A stretch of DNA of 64,000 nt. It comes from Holacanthus passer (taxonomy: Eukaryota > Chordata > Actinopteri > Pomacanthidae). Shown here one piece after another: positions 12,111-22,915 of this stretch. A program made the position numbers and the translations under genes. How positions within the stretch are numbered: the first letter of the stretch is position 1; every line of letters begins with the position of its first letter. The notes under the pieces were generated by a model that saw only the letters and a list, made by a program, of their open reading frames with translations, had not been told where the DNA came from and ran no database searches. Location: contig JAFREQ010000121.1 of NCBI GenBank assembly GCA_025331565.1, forward strand, positions 754,501-818,500, read 5' to 3'.

Positions 12111-13054
12111 AACAGAGAGCTACTTGTTATTATGATGATGAAGTTTTTCTTCCAACTGAGCCGGTCTGTACAGCAACACATTAAATATAATGAAGCAAGA
12201 CGACATCAAAACAAAAGAAAGTGACTAAAACACACATTTTAAGTTCAGACAATTCATCATTCTGACACGACTGTAATTGCTTTCCATCAGTTAACTCGTG
12301 GTCAGTTCTGAAATGATTTAGAGAACATCATTTCATAACATGATGAGGTTTGACAGATGAGTAATGTGAGTTTACCTCTGGTGCCCACACACTGTGATCA
12401 CAGCAGCTTCATCTGGTGGAAAAATCATCTGATTTGTGTCGGATGCTGTGAAGAGACACAACGTGCAAATCAGCAGCAGCGAAAAGACCCGGCTGTGTCT
12501 GACTCAGCGTTTTACCCGGATCCATTTCAGGTGTCTAAAAACTGCAGATGGTGGATAATATAAAGGAAAGTGAGCAGGACTCTAATGTCTTGTGTGGCTT
12601 TTAAAATCCCACATTCGCTATTAACATGTTCACACAAACGATCTGCACACTTTTAACACGAGGATCAATCTGGTGACTCCTGAAATGTTACTGGTGATAT
12701 AAACTGATGATCTCAGATGAAATCGTAGTCGACATATAATTGTGGAACAAACCCAGTGAAGCTCTCTCACTGCAGACATTTAGTCTCCTCACACAAAGTT
12801 GTAACTAATATCAATAATAAGCTCAGTTGTTTACTGACTCCTGAATTCTCCTAAATTGAATTCATTCAAGTTCACCTGTGATTTCCCTGCTTTGACAAAC
12901 CAAAGATCATGAAGTCAGTGTTTTGGTTTGGCTGATAAGAAACAGACAAGATCGAGTCTCTAATGTTAAACTGGTGACGGAGCAACACAAAAAATCTTGT
13001 ATTAGTTAAACTATCATCATCGCTCATCTGTTTCAGTCAGTCAAAATACACCTG

Positions 13055-13263
13055 TCGGCCACTTTGTCAGGTACAAATTCAATGCAATCTGATACAAAAA
13101 CATTAGAAACACTTCTTAATGTAATGAATCCAGTTCAACACTGAAACCTACAAACTCAACAACAAACATACAGTTAAATGAACATGTGTCAATCAAATCT
13201 GAAAAGTGTGAAGGTTGAATTTATGACTTTAGATTTTACAGCTGTACCTAATAAAGTGGCCAC
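13055..13263. mobile_element. MITE-like element with 'ggccacttt.tcaggtaca' terminal inverted repeats
   Basis: The left end TCGGCCACTTTGTCAGGTAC and the right end TGTACCTAATAAAGTGGCCA are inverted copies with about three mismatches, 209 bp apart overall. There is no coding capacity. The same right-end phrase (GTACCTAATAAACTGGCAAC) occurs alone near 39778. This is a short non-autonomous DNA-transposon signature; the superfamily is uncertain. Confidence 0.65.
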
Positions 13264-15855
13264 TTATACAGTAAAACCTGTATATTTACTTTAATCAACA
13301 ACTATGAAGAGACACTTTAGCTCATATAAGTTTGTTTCATCCATGTTTATACTTTTAAAAAAAGAGACAATATATCTCTAATATTCTGTCATATTTTTGT
13401 TCAGAAAATCAATATATGAAGTTTTACTTGCTGAAGCTCCTTTTAAAAACATATTTTTACAGTAAATGTACAGAACACCATCCACTTTCAGCTAAAGTTA
13501 GCTTCTGGCTAACAAACACGAGCTAACGTTTTTAGATATGTGAGCTTAAAGCTAACGTTTTTAAGCTAATGCTAACTTAGCTAACATTAGCTAACAATCA
13601 TCTTTAAACATTTCAGTAGCAGTCTCAGGTTTTTTTAACAAACTGGCTTTTACAGTTATCATTACACAACAACATTCACATTCATTTACACTTCTTAACT
13701 AAATTATAATTTACTCACCACAGTTATTATCTGTCTCACAAGCTGCTGTCAGTTAGCTCGACGTTAGCATCAGAGTCTCTCCTACAGCTGCAGCTCCTCG
13801 GTGTCTCTCTCGTCTCACAGGACGAACACTGAGTGTTTATGGTCATGGAACTTTCTCACCATTTCAGTAACAGGTTTTTATGCTGTCGGTCGTCCGGGTC
13901 ATGTTTATCTGAGGAGGGTTGGATGTAGGTCAGCTGGTTGGAGGTATTTTAAAAAAACACTTCACCTCTCAGTTTGAACTGACTGTCAGGTTTTTGACCT
14001 CTGTGAGTTCATTGATCTCACGTGGTTCATTGATCTCACCTGTCTGTAACGAGCCCCATCAGAGTCACCTGAGGTCAAGCCTGAACAAATCAATCTACTG
14101 AAGAGTTTCTATGTTTGTATAATACAAAATCATGAGTGTATTTCCTGCCCAATCACGAAATCTAGTAATGTAACATCATTCATTTTTGGTTCACATTAAA
14201 CAAGATCGTCAACATGCTCCCATGAACAAATCTCACATCACATAAGAAGAAACCTCAAAGCTGCTCCTTCATGTGTGTTAAACAGGTTTTCTGTCACGTC
14301 AGACACACACATGCAGCTCCAACATCAAAACCTTTCGTGTATGTTGAGTTTTCTCACTTTGCTTTTTAATTTCACATCTATGACAAATTTCATGACAAAC
14401 CATTTATTTCAAAGCTCAGAGCACAAACATGGTGCTTGCAGGAGCATGAAGGGCGGAGTCGCCAGGGAGGACTCACCTGCTCTGACTCACCTGTGAGACT
14501 ACACAAGCCAGTGTCAGCGCATCAGTCTGGTTTTCACTGCACCATGAGATCGCTTTAGTTCAATCAGGATTTCTTCTCTCGTAGTCGGGTTTAAAGTGAA
14601 CAATGATTCTCAAATTTACAAAACAGAAATTACAAAGTGGTTCACAGGAAGAAGAAAGAGTCAGAGAAGAGACAGAGCAGATGATACACAAGTATCACAC
14701 AAGACACAAGTAACTGAATAAGAGTGAAGAAATCAAGAGGAAGCCAAACAAAAGAAATGGGTTTTATTTATTTTTAATGATCTGATCTGTTTCATGAGAC
14801 TTTAAACGAACCTCTTAATGTCAACACTTATGTTGGGGAAATTCACTCCACGTCTTCCTTAAATGTGGTGCTCAGGTGCTACATCTCGAAGTGTGCACAC
14901 TGTGATTCATGCAGGAAATATTTTAATGTGCCCAACTTTTCTTCAGCTTCATGTCAGAGTCCGATCACACACAGGTGGCAGAGATACATGAACCGATCGT
15001 CAGCGAGATGCATCTGGTGCAACAGTAAGGTCTCAGCTCTGCTTCCAATCCAAACAGCTGTGGTTTATTAATGTCCATTGTTCAAGTGTTGTACATGTTT
15101 ATTATCTGTCTCATGTATATCGATGCAGACGTTAGGTCAGCGGTGTGAATTCTGGTGTCTCTTTGCTTGAGAATTCTCATAATCTTCAAATTAATTCCCC
15201 CCAGATGTTAAATTCCACAACATCCTGGTTCACATAAAAGCACATGAGACAAACTCAGAAACAAACTCAGAACAACTTAATGGGACCTTGTTACATTTTT
15301 TGTTTGCGGTTACATCAGTTGGAACCTTCTGTACAGAGTCGAGTTCCTCTGACATCCAGCTGTGACTGAGGCACCAAGACTGAAGACAGAAAGTGTCCTG
15401 AAGCCGGAGCACAGACTCCGAGCTGCTGCTCCACAAGTGGGAACATTTTCAGTGAGTCAGCAGTTTCTCAGCTGCGTCTCTGACTCAGACTCAGACTGTC
15501 TGCAGGACCGCTGATCTTCAGCTGCTCAGTCTGGACCGATGTTTGTAGTTTTAAGTTACTCCGTAAAGGGTCAGTTCACCCAAATTGCAGAAGTCCTGCC
15601 CTCTCGTCGTGGTTGGTCATAGTTGACACATCCACCTCTGAAACAGCTGAGGAACGATTGCTTCACTGACTTCAGTGTCAAGTTTTCTTTGAGACTCATT
15701 CTTACTTGCGCCATTTTTACAGGATTTATTTGCTAAGCTCTTCTCGTCAGAAGAAATTCTCTTCATTTTCCTTGTGTTAGCGTGGAAGCAGAATTTTCAG
15801 AGATGATCTCAATATCAACTCTTCAGCAGACAGACTCTCTCTCAGCTGCCTCTGG

Positions 15856-15880
15856 GAGCCGAGCCGAGCCGAGCCGAGCC
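15856..15880. repeat. (GAGCC)5 short tandem repeat
   Basis: Five perfect GAGCC units in intergenic DNA. Confidence 0.9.
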
Positions 15881-16530
15881 CATCAGGATCCAGTTCCTGG
15901 AGCTACAGGCCGACTCAGATCTCCACGATGTCCAAGCGAGCGCCGAGTTCCCAGCAAGCTTTCACAGATGCTGCTGTGCAGGAGGTTCGGCATCAGCTCT
16001 AATGAGCACAAACACTCAAACATTATGTGAAAGATTTTCTATATGTGTGTGACATGAAAGCTGAAAGTCTGCAGCCGTTTGTGTTTCTCATCACACAGTA
16101 GGAAAAGACTGTCTGACGGATTGTTAATGAGGCAAAAAATGTAAAGTTTGTTCTGAGGTCGGAGTCAGACGACAAATCAGAAGGGTTTCATCTCATCGCG
16201 GCGTCTGATCATCTCATGTTTAAAGTGAATACAACTGTGTTTCAGCTCCTGGTCAAAGGACCTGTGTTGCATGTCGGACCCTCTCTCTCTGCAGCGACTG
16301 TCCATCGAAGGCAAACAACAAGAAAAACTAAATCTTTAGGTGTCTGGTGGCCATTTTAGAACATTTCACACTCAACAGGCTTTGCTCTATTTTTCAGACT
16401 GGGATCAGTTGTCATCAGATGAATCTGCACTTTCCCTTTGTGAAATTCACTCGGCTGTTTATACATTAAGAAGAATCTTTTCTAGCTGCTACATTAAACA
16501 CATCAGAGCATCGAGAATCAGAATCCAGCA

Positions 16531-16684
16531 GAATAAAATACATTCTGAGTATATTTTGATGAGAATACTTTTGTACTATGACCAAAGTAAAAATTTGAAT
16601 GCAGGACTTTTACTTGTAGCAGAGTATTTTTGCAGTGTGGTGCTTTTACTTTAAAGATCTGGGTACTTCCTCCATCTCTGGTGG
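16531..16684 (+). repeat. dispersed repeat fragment, AGTACTTTTACT-type
   Basis: The 3' portion of the family: AATGCAGGACTTTTACTTGT, then AGAGTATTTTTGCAGTGTGG, then a GGGTACTTCCTCCATCTCTG end. It matches the terminal part of the copy at 11371-11706. Confidence 0.6.
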
Positions 16685-17414
16685 CAGCTAATGAAAATCC
16701 AAACAAACACTTCTCCCTTTAACTTGTCCCTTTTTTAAAATTACAACATGATTCAAATATCTATAAAATGATCTGTGATTCTGGTTTTACATTTGAAGGT
16801 TTACAATAAGAAACGTTTGCAGTGACCTGATGCTCCAAGAATTCCTCTCAAAGCCCTTTTGTGGGCTTTAAAAAGCCCTCATGAATGATGGACTGAACAT
16901 GAGCTTCTTTTCTTCTCGTTTCCTGGAAAAGTTGACATTTAGAGGTTTTCCCGTCCGCCGGCGGTGGCTGGTTGCTGTGGCAGCCCGCCTGCCTCACAGT
17001 TGACCCCCTCACCGGCAGCCTGGCTGTTTTTCTCCCAGGCCCGGCTGGCACCGAGCCCACATACCTTCCCCTCTTCTCTCGGAGCTCCACACTGAGGCCG
17101 GAGGACAAAGGAGGAGGGGCGGTGACGCCGGTGGGAGCTTTAATTGGCACAAACAGTGACGAACAGTCGAAGGTGAACCTGCTGAAGACTCACTCACTTT
17201 GCATCATTTAGCTGATTTCACCCTCCGACTGCTTCAGTCCGTGTTTACTTCCACCTGAAGTCGATCTTTATTTTTACAAAATCACTCTTGTTGAGGTTCC
17301 TCCTGATAAATGATCAGATAATCGGAGGAAGAACGCAGCTCAGGCTTCACACATTCTATGAGTCATGTTTTTCCTTATATAAATAAATAAAAAGCCTTCA
17401 CACCACCAGTGAAC

Positions 17415-17433
17415 TGTGTGTGTGTGTGTGTGT
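17415..17433. repeat. (TG)9 microsatellite
   Basis: Short uninterrupted TG tract. Confidence 0.85.
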
Positions 17434-17832
17434 TATATTTCTATTATATTTTCTGTTCTCACAGTTTAAACAGCAAAATGATATATGATGAATATTGTTG
17501 CTAAGGAACAGTTACTCCTTTATTCCTACAAAATGACCCAAACACACACAGTTTCAGTTCCCTGGTGAAATGTTGGCTTGACTCCACGATGCAAAGAAGA
17601 ACAAAGAGCATTTAATCATTACAAACCCCGTCACCATTAATCAAATACTAACACCTGGGAGTTTGTCCTTATCCCGGCCCTGAGTCTGAGGTCAGGTGAT
17701 GTCGGACGCTGCAGCCTGTTAAAGCCTTCAAGCACAAATGTGTGATAAATAAAATGGCCGGACTGACGGATTCATCCATCTAAATGAAATAACACCTCAA
17801 ACATCGTTCAAACTAAAGCTTTGTCCTGATTA

Positions 17833-17940
17833 GAGCTGCAGCGATAAATCAATTAATCATTTCAGTGTCAAAATGTTAAACAGGTCCAGCTTCTCAAATG
17901 TGAGGATTTGGTGCTTTTCTTTATCATTTATGATGGAAAA
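17833..17940 (+). repeat. dispersed repeat, GGGCTGCAACT / ATTAATC type
   Basis: AGAGCTGCAGCGATAAATCA, then AATTAATCATTTCAGTGTCA, then CAGCTTCTCAAATGTGAGGA. The last phrase recurs at 22665 and elsewhere in this family. Confidence 0.55.
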
Positions 17941-18097
17941 TGAAGGTTTGGACTGAAACTTTTGATGGAAACTATGATGAGCGATTACGCTTAGATTTAA
18001 ATTGTATCTTTAAATTTTCTCCACGTTCCAAACACTCCCTCCCTTTTCCTGTCGGCTCCACGCTGTCTCATCAGATGACTCTCCAGCTTTGCCCTCA

Positions 18098-18098
<1 letters not shown>

Positions 18099-18142
<44 letters not shown>
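18099..18142. repeat. (CA)22 microsatellite
   Basis: 22 CA units; a complementary TG array lies 109 bp away at 18252-18290. Confidence 0.95.
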
Positions 18143-18146
<4 letters not shown>

Positions 18147-18244
18147 CACACACACCCACCCCCTCCTGTTAAGTGGGTTAGTATTAATTAATTCTCTTCA
18201 CCCTGCAGGTCCTCGTTGTTTCCTGCAGACGCTGTGTTTGTTTT

Positions 18245-18251
<7 letters not shown>

Positions 18252-18290
<39 letters not shown>
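18252..18290. repeat. (TG)19 microsatellite
   Basis: About 19 TG units, opposite in sense to the CA array at 18099-18142. Confidence 0.95.
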
Positions 18291-18293
<3 letters not shown>

Positions 18294-20874
18294 GTGGCCT
18301 GCACTTACCATAAATGTTCCCTCCATACTGATTTTTCTTGATGACATGGAAAGTTATTCATTAATATTAGAAAGTGAAACGTCATACTGGATTCTTTGTC
18401 TCCTCTGTGCAGAATGAAGCAGCTGAACTGGACGAGACGACCGAGAGCAGATCTGCTCTAAACGAGATCCAGGCCTGTGGAGTGAGCTGACACTAAACTG
18501 CCTTCTCTTAATGGAGCCTCTGACTGGGCAAATTGGCCTGTCAGGGCTGAACGGTGGAGATTACAGCGACTCTGCTTCCAGCTTCAGGAAGGAATAAATA
18601 ACACTTAGAAAATCAGCGAGCTTTAATCCACCAAATGGCCACGAAGAGCAGCTGTAAGTCGCTCAGAATTAGGTCAGAGGCTCCGCTTGAAAAGGAGGAA
18701 GAGATTACTTTTCATTTTAGTCTTTTGAAAGAAACTTTTCTGCTGACGTGTGAAGAATCACTCGGCTTCTGCAATTTAAATATGGTGATGTATTAAATTT
18801 AAACCACGGTGGCCGAGAGAGTTCACGGCGACTTACTCATGAAATAACACAAACATATTGTTGTTCTATATTTTCCTACACCAACAGGATATGATGGATA
18901 AAAAAATCTAAAAAAAAAAAATAATTAGAATCTATTGAAATAAATGAATAATATAAGACACTAAACAGATCAGGTAGCAAACATGGAAACTTGAAAATAA
19001 AGATTTTTTTTTACTGGGATGTTAAAGGTCAGACTGGACTTTATTGTTGTTGATACTGGACATGATGGACAGTTTTATAAAGGAACCAGAGATCATCATC
19101 TTTCCACACATGAATTTTGTCCTTTAGTTTGGAGTAAAAATGTTCGAGTCCAAAACAAAAGACTGTGAAGTCTCTCCGTCTCTTCCTCCCTCTCTCTCTG
19201 TGCTCCTCCTCAGCAGAGGGGTTATTGATTGATTTTATTGATCAGCTTCTAAACCGGGACGTCTCAGCAGGAGGAGGCAGACAGGTGGACAGATGGGAAA
19301 CAAACAAAAGGAAAAAGAAAAGGATTGTTTCCCATCTGTAGTCTTTGTGTGAGAGTGACTGTGACTCTTCATCTTCAGCCTTTTTATCTTCAGTCTTTCA
19401 TTTCTTGATGCATTTGCAAAAATGAAGCACATATGACCGATGACCTGCAGACATTTGAATCATCTCTAAGCTCACGTCCTCAGAGAGACTCAGAGTTAAG
19501 CCTGGTTTAACACTTTAATTCCTCCTCTTATATTTTGTCCAGCTCTCGTCGGATTCTGTCTGAGTGGAGATAAAATGAGAGGAAAGAGTCACTGAAAGGA
19601 TGTTTGTTGAACTGTAAAGTCAAACTATGAAGATTGGAGGCTCTGAATGTTTCCAAGTTTTCTCTGAGGAGCAGAGGATTGTGGGAGTCGTGTTGGATGT
19701 GGAGAGGAAACAGATTAGAGAAACAAAAACTGTGTGGGGGTGAAAAAAACCTGAGGATTAATTCTGAACTCAGCAGTCGAGCTGTAAATTTCTCTCAGAC
19801 TTCAATGAATCATGTAACAGAGCAGATCTGGTTTCTCTGAAGGTCTCTGGTCTCTGAACCTGCAGCGCCGCTGGACGGAGACAATGTTAGACAATAATAA
19901 TCTTTATTGGTAAAAACTCGTCTCCAGAATCTGTTTTAAGTCTTTTTCATACTTTTCTTTATTCCACCATGGCTCTTAAACAGAGAATATAAGATCTGTG
20001 TGTAAAATAAAATGAATCCAAGATTCTCTACAGATATATTTGAGTTATAAAATATATGCTTATAATAATAATTTGTTTTGTGGTTTTTCCATTAAAAAAA
20101 TCTTTAAAAACTAAAATGAAACAGTGATTTGAATGTTGTCCTGTTGATTAGAGCATCAGATCAGAGAAGCTATGATATAAGCTATATATGATTATTCGAA
20201 GTCTGTCGGGTGGATTTCTTACAGTCTGAACTGGTCGAATCTCAGACACAAAGGAAACTTCAAAAGAAAATATTTATGAGTCTCGCAGGGTTAAAAGTCT
20301 CAGGCTGTGCAGGAAAAACACAACTCACATACCAAAGCAGTGAGAGCGAGTCCGTCCGTAATCCAGAAAACAGAACCGGACCTGAAACACACAGACTGAA
20401 CGAAGACCTGTCTGTTGACTTGTTCGAGCCTCAGAGGCACAAAACCAAACTGATGTATCTGTATCTGAAGTCTCCACCATGTTCACAGCTGCTCTGACTG
20501 AGTCTGTCGGCTGAGAGATCCACACAGAAACTATGAGCTGCAGGTTCAGATTCATCAAACTCACAGTTACATTCTCTTTAATATCAAAGCTGTTTGAATT
20601 ATTCACATTCGACAGCTGAGAAGCTGAACGTCATCAGCGGCTGTTGTTTCCTTAAAGTGATGCTGGAATGAAGACGTCTGCTATTTAACTTTATTTCTTC
20701 TTCAACTTTATTTTGTTTTACTCTTTAAAATCCTCTTTGTGTCTTTTTGTATTGTCTTATTTTCTTCTATATATCTTTTAATGCCTTTGTGTCGTAAGTA
20801 AAACAGTTGCCATGTTGTTGGAAGATCTGTGCTGATAAACTGGCCTCATTGTTCCTGTCCTGCTTCCTTTGGGT

Positions 20875-20875
<1 letters not shown>

Positions 20876-20929
<54 letters not shown>
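20876..20929. repeat. (CA)27 microsatellite
   Basis: 27 uninterrupted CA units; an interrupted TG array follows at 21025-21090. Confidence 0.95.
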
Positions 20930-20931
<2 letters not shown>

Positions 20932-21024
20932 GTTCCTGCTGCAGACTGAGGAATGTGTTCATTTCCTCTTTGGTGTCAATGTTTACACTCTGAAACAGAC
21001 TGAGAATAAAAATCCTGGAGTGCG

Positions 21025-21043
21025 TATGTGTGTGTGTGCGTGT

Positions 21044-21084
<41 letters not shown>

Positions 21085-21090
21085 TGCGCG
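21025..21090. repeat. interrupted (TG)n microsatellite
   Basis: TG tract interrupted by TGCG and TATG units, opposite in sense to 20876-20929. Confidence 0.9.
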
Positions 21091-21189
21091 TAAGCATAAA
21101 AGCTTGTCACTGATTTCTCACATTCCTGGACTTGTTCTGTATCGGCTGATGGAGGGTTCAGTGTAGCTACGGTGGCCCAGAGAGCTCAA

Positions 21190-21660
21190 CATTATTATTA
21201 GATTGATCCTGAAGCATCAATATCAGAGCAGCATTTTCCTGTTGGAGCCTCCAGGTGGCGCTAGTTTGAACTACTTTATATCCAGTCAGCTGGTTTAGTC
21301 CAGTGGTTCAGGCCCCTCCAGAAGTCTCCAGATAAACCTGAGGGGTCGACGCAGGATTCATGGAGAGAAAAGAAGAGAAAACAAATCTGGATTTATTTTT
21401 TCAGACTTTTATTTTGGCTGTGAAATGTTTCTTTGGAGAAACTGATCTGAAATGTGATAAATGACCCCAAACAGACACAAAGATAAAAAAGGTTCAGGAA
21501 TAAGAGGTTTCATCTATAACAGAGTTTTATTTCATAAGAATATCATTGTTTCTAAAAACTAACGAGTAACTAAAGCTGTCAGATACATGTTGTAAAAATT
21601 AAATATTTCCCTCTAAATTGTGAGATAAAAGTAGCAGAAAGTACAATTACCTCAAAACTA
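21190..21660 (-). repeat. dispersed repeat, AGTACTTTTACT-type, with central segment
   Basis: This copy is inverted relative to 11371-11706. It includes the central segment CCTCCAGGTGGCGCTAGTTT shared with 55455-55745 at roughly 90 percent by eye. It ends in AACTAAAGCTGTCAGATACA and AAGTAGCAGAAAGTACAATT. A stretch at about 21300-21520 is not shared with other copies in full and may be an insertion. Confidence 0.6.
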
Positions 21661-21895
21661 CACACAATCACAAAACTTACTGATCACAGCTGAAAAACAG
21701 ACAAAATGAATCAGATCTCTGCCTCCATCTAGTGTTCAGAGCGAGGAATCACAGGGAGGTCAGAGGAGCAGCTTGTTGATCTGCTCTCTGCTCAAAATGT
21801 AGCATTATTATTATTTTAAGTATAGAAATTAAAAAGATATGAACCCAAGTTTTTTTCCCCCAGAAAGACAGAAACAGGACAAAATCCAGTGCGGT

Positions 21896-21901
21896 TTTAT
21901 T
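21896..21901 (-). other. candidate distal polyadenylation signal, arid6
   Basis: AATAAA on the minus strand, with other AATAA-like elements just before it and a GT/T-rich stretch (TTTTGTCCTGTTTCTGTCTT) after it, the usual arrangement around a cleavage site. Linking it to arid6 is inference. Confidence 0.3.
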
Positions 21902-22639
21902 AACAGATTACTTTTATTATAAATATACAGTGTTAAAATGGAATGGTACCTGACACTGCTGTTTACTGCTTATAGAAACAAAACATGGAGTTTGTGCTGC
22001 AGATCTGCAAATCACACATGCAACACAACAAACACATTTCCCATTCAAGTCAAACACCTCGGCGGCCATTTTCCACCCAGGTGCACGTGGGCAGGTGACT
22101 GTTTATACTGGGAAGCGTCCGTTCTCCTCGATGTTACAGTTTGTAAAGAAAAGAACATTTTAAAGTTGATCTGGGGTTCGTTTTGAGAAGAAACAGACAA
22201 ACATGAGAGTCAAGTGATAAAAATGAGATCACAGTAAGATGTGACAGTTCATTCAGACATTCATTGGTACTTAACATCCAACAGTTTAGAAAAGGTGCCA
22301 CATGCAGCGTTTTTAACATCAACACATCAAACATGATGGAAAAATGTCTCGTGCTGTTTCTCCAAATTCAGATTCCCACAAACCTTCTGCTGCCTCCACT
22401 TTTCAGGATTAACATGATGTTAGAGATTTTTTCATTTGGTTTGCAGTGACTTCAGAGTCATAAATTTATGCATTTAAAACCAGGAAACACGACAGACGTC
22501 AAGCTGGATCGAGGGGTCGGAGGTCAACACCAGAAATTGGAAAAATTCCTTTGAACTGAGGTTGAACGTCATTAAACCTGGTGACGATTCTACAGCTGAT
22601 TGACAGAAAGTTAATAAGCAAAACTTTCCATTAACATTT

Positions 22640-22915
22640 AAGAATAAGTCAAAAATTCACTTGGTTTCAGCTTCTTAAATGTGGAGATTTAATGAAACTG
22701 ACTATTTTTGATTTTAGACTGTTGGCTGGACAAAACAAGACATTTGAAGACGTCAATTTCAACTCAGTAAAAAATTGTGCATCACTTTTCCCAATTCGAT
22801 CAAGTTTTATAGACTGAACGATGAATATTGTTTGGTCGATCAAGATTTGGGCTGAAACGAAGTTGCAAACACCAGAAATGTTCATGTTTCTTGAGTCAAG
22901 CACAGAAAATTAATC
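22640..22915 (-). repeat. dispersed repeat, GGGCTGCAACT / ATTAATC type
   Basis: Contains TCAGCTTCTTAAATGTGGAG, TTAGACTGTTGGCTGGACAA, AACAAGACATTTGAAGACGT and a decayed GGGCTGAAACGAAG end. The order matches other copies read on the opposite strand. It would lie in the putative long 3' UTR of arid6. Confidence 0.6.

Larger units (their letters stand above)
11346..21889. other. intergenic region between dbn1 and arid6
   Basis: About 10.5 kb with no gene recognised. It holds dispersed repeats (11371-11706, 11917-11975, 16531-16684, 17833-17940, 21190-21660), a MITE (13055-13263), several microsatellites and a GC-rich patch at 16930-17150. Stretches 17640-17770 and 18500-18660 look non-repetitive and could be regulatory, but there is no direct evidence. 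Confidence 0.6.

Noticed and set aside
16848..17150. 100-codon minus-strand frame with a plausible GTATGT donor
   Set aside because: No acceptor and donor pair bounding a recognisable peptide. Kept only as a GC-rich patch.
20807..21166. 119-codon plus-strand frame and its minus counterpart with Thr-His / Val-Cys runs
   Set aside because: These are translations of the CA and TG microsatellites only.
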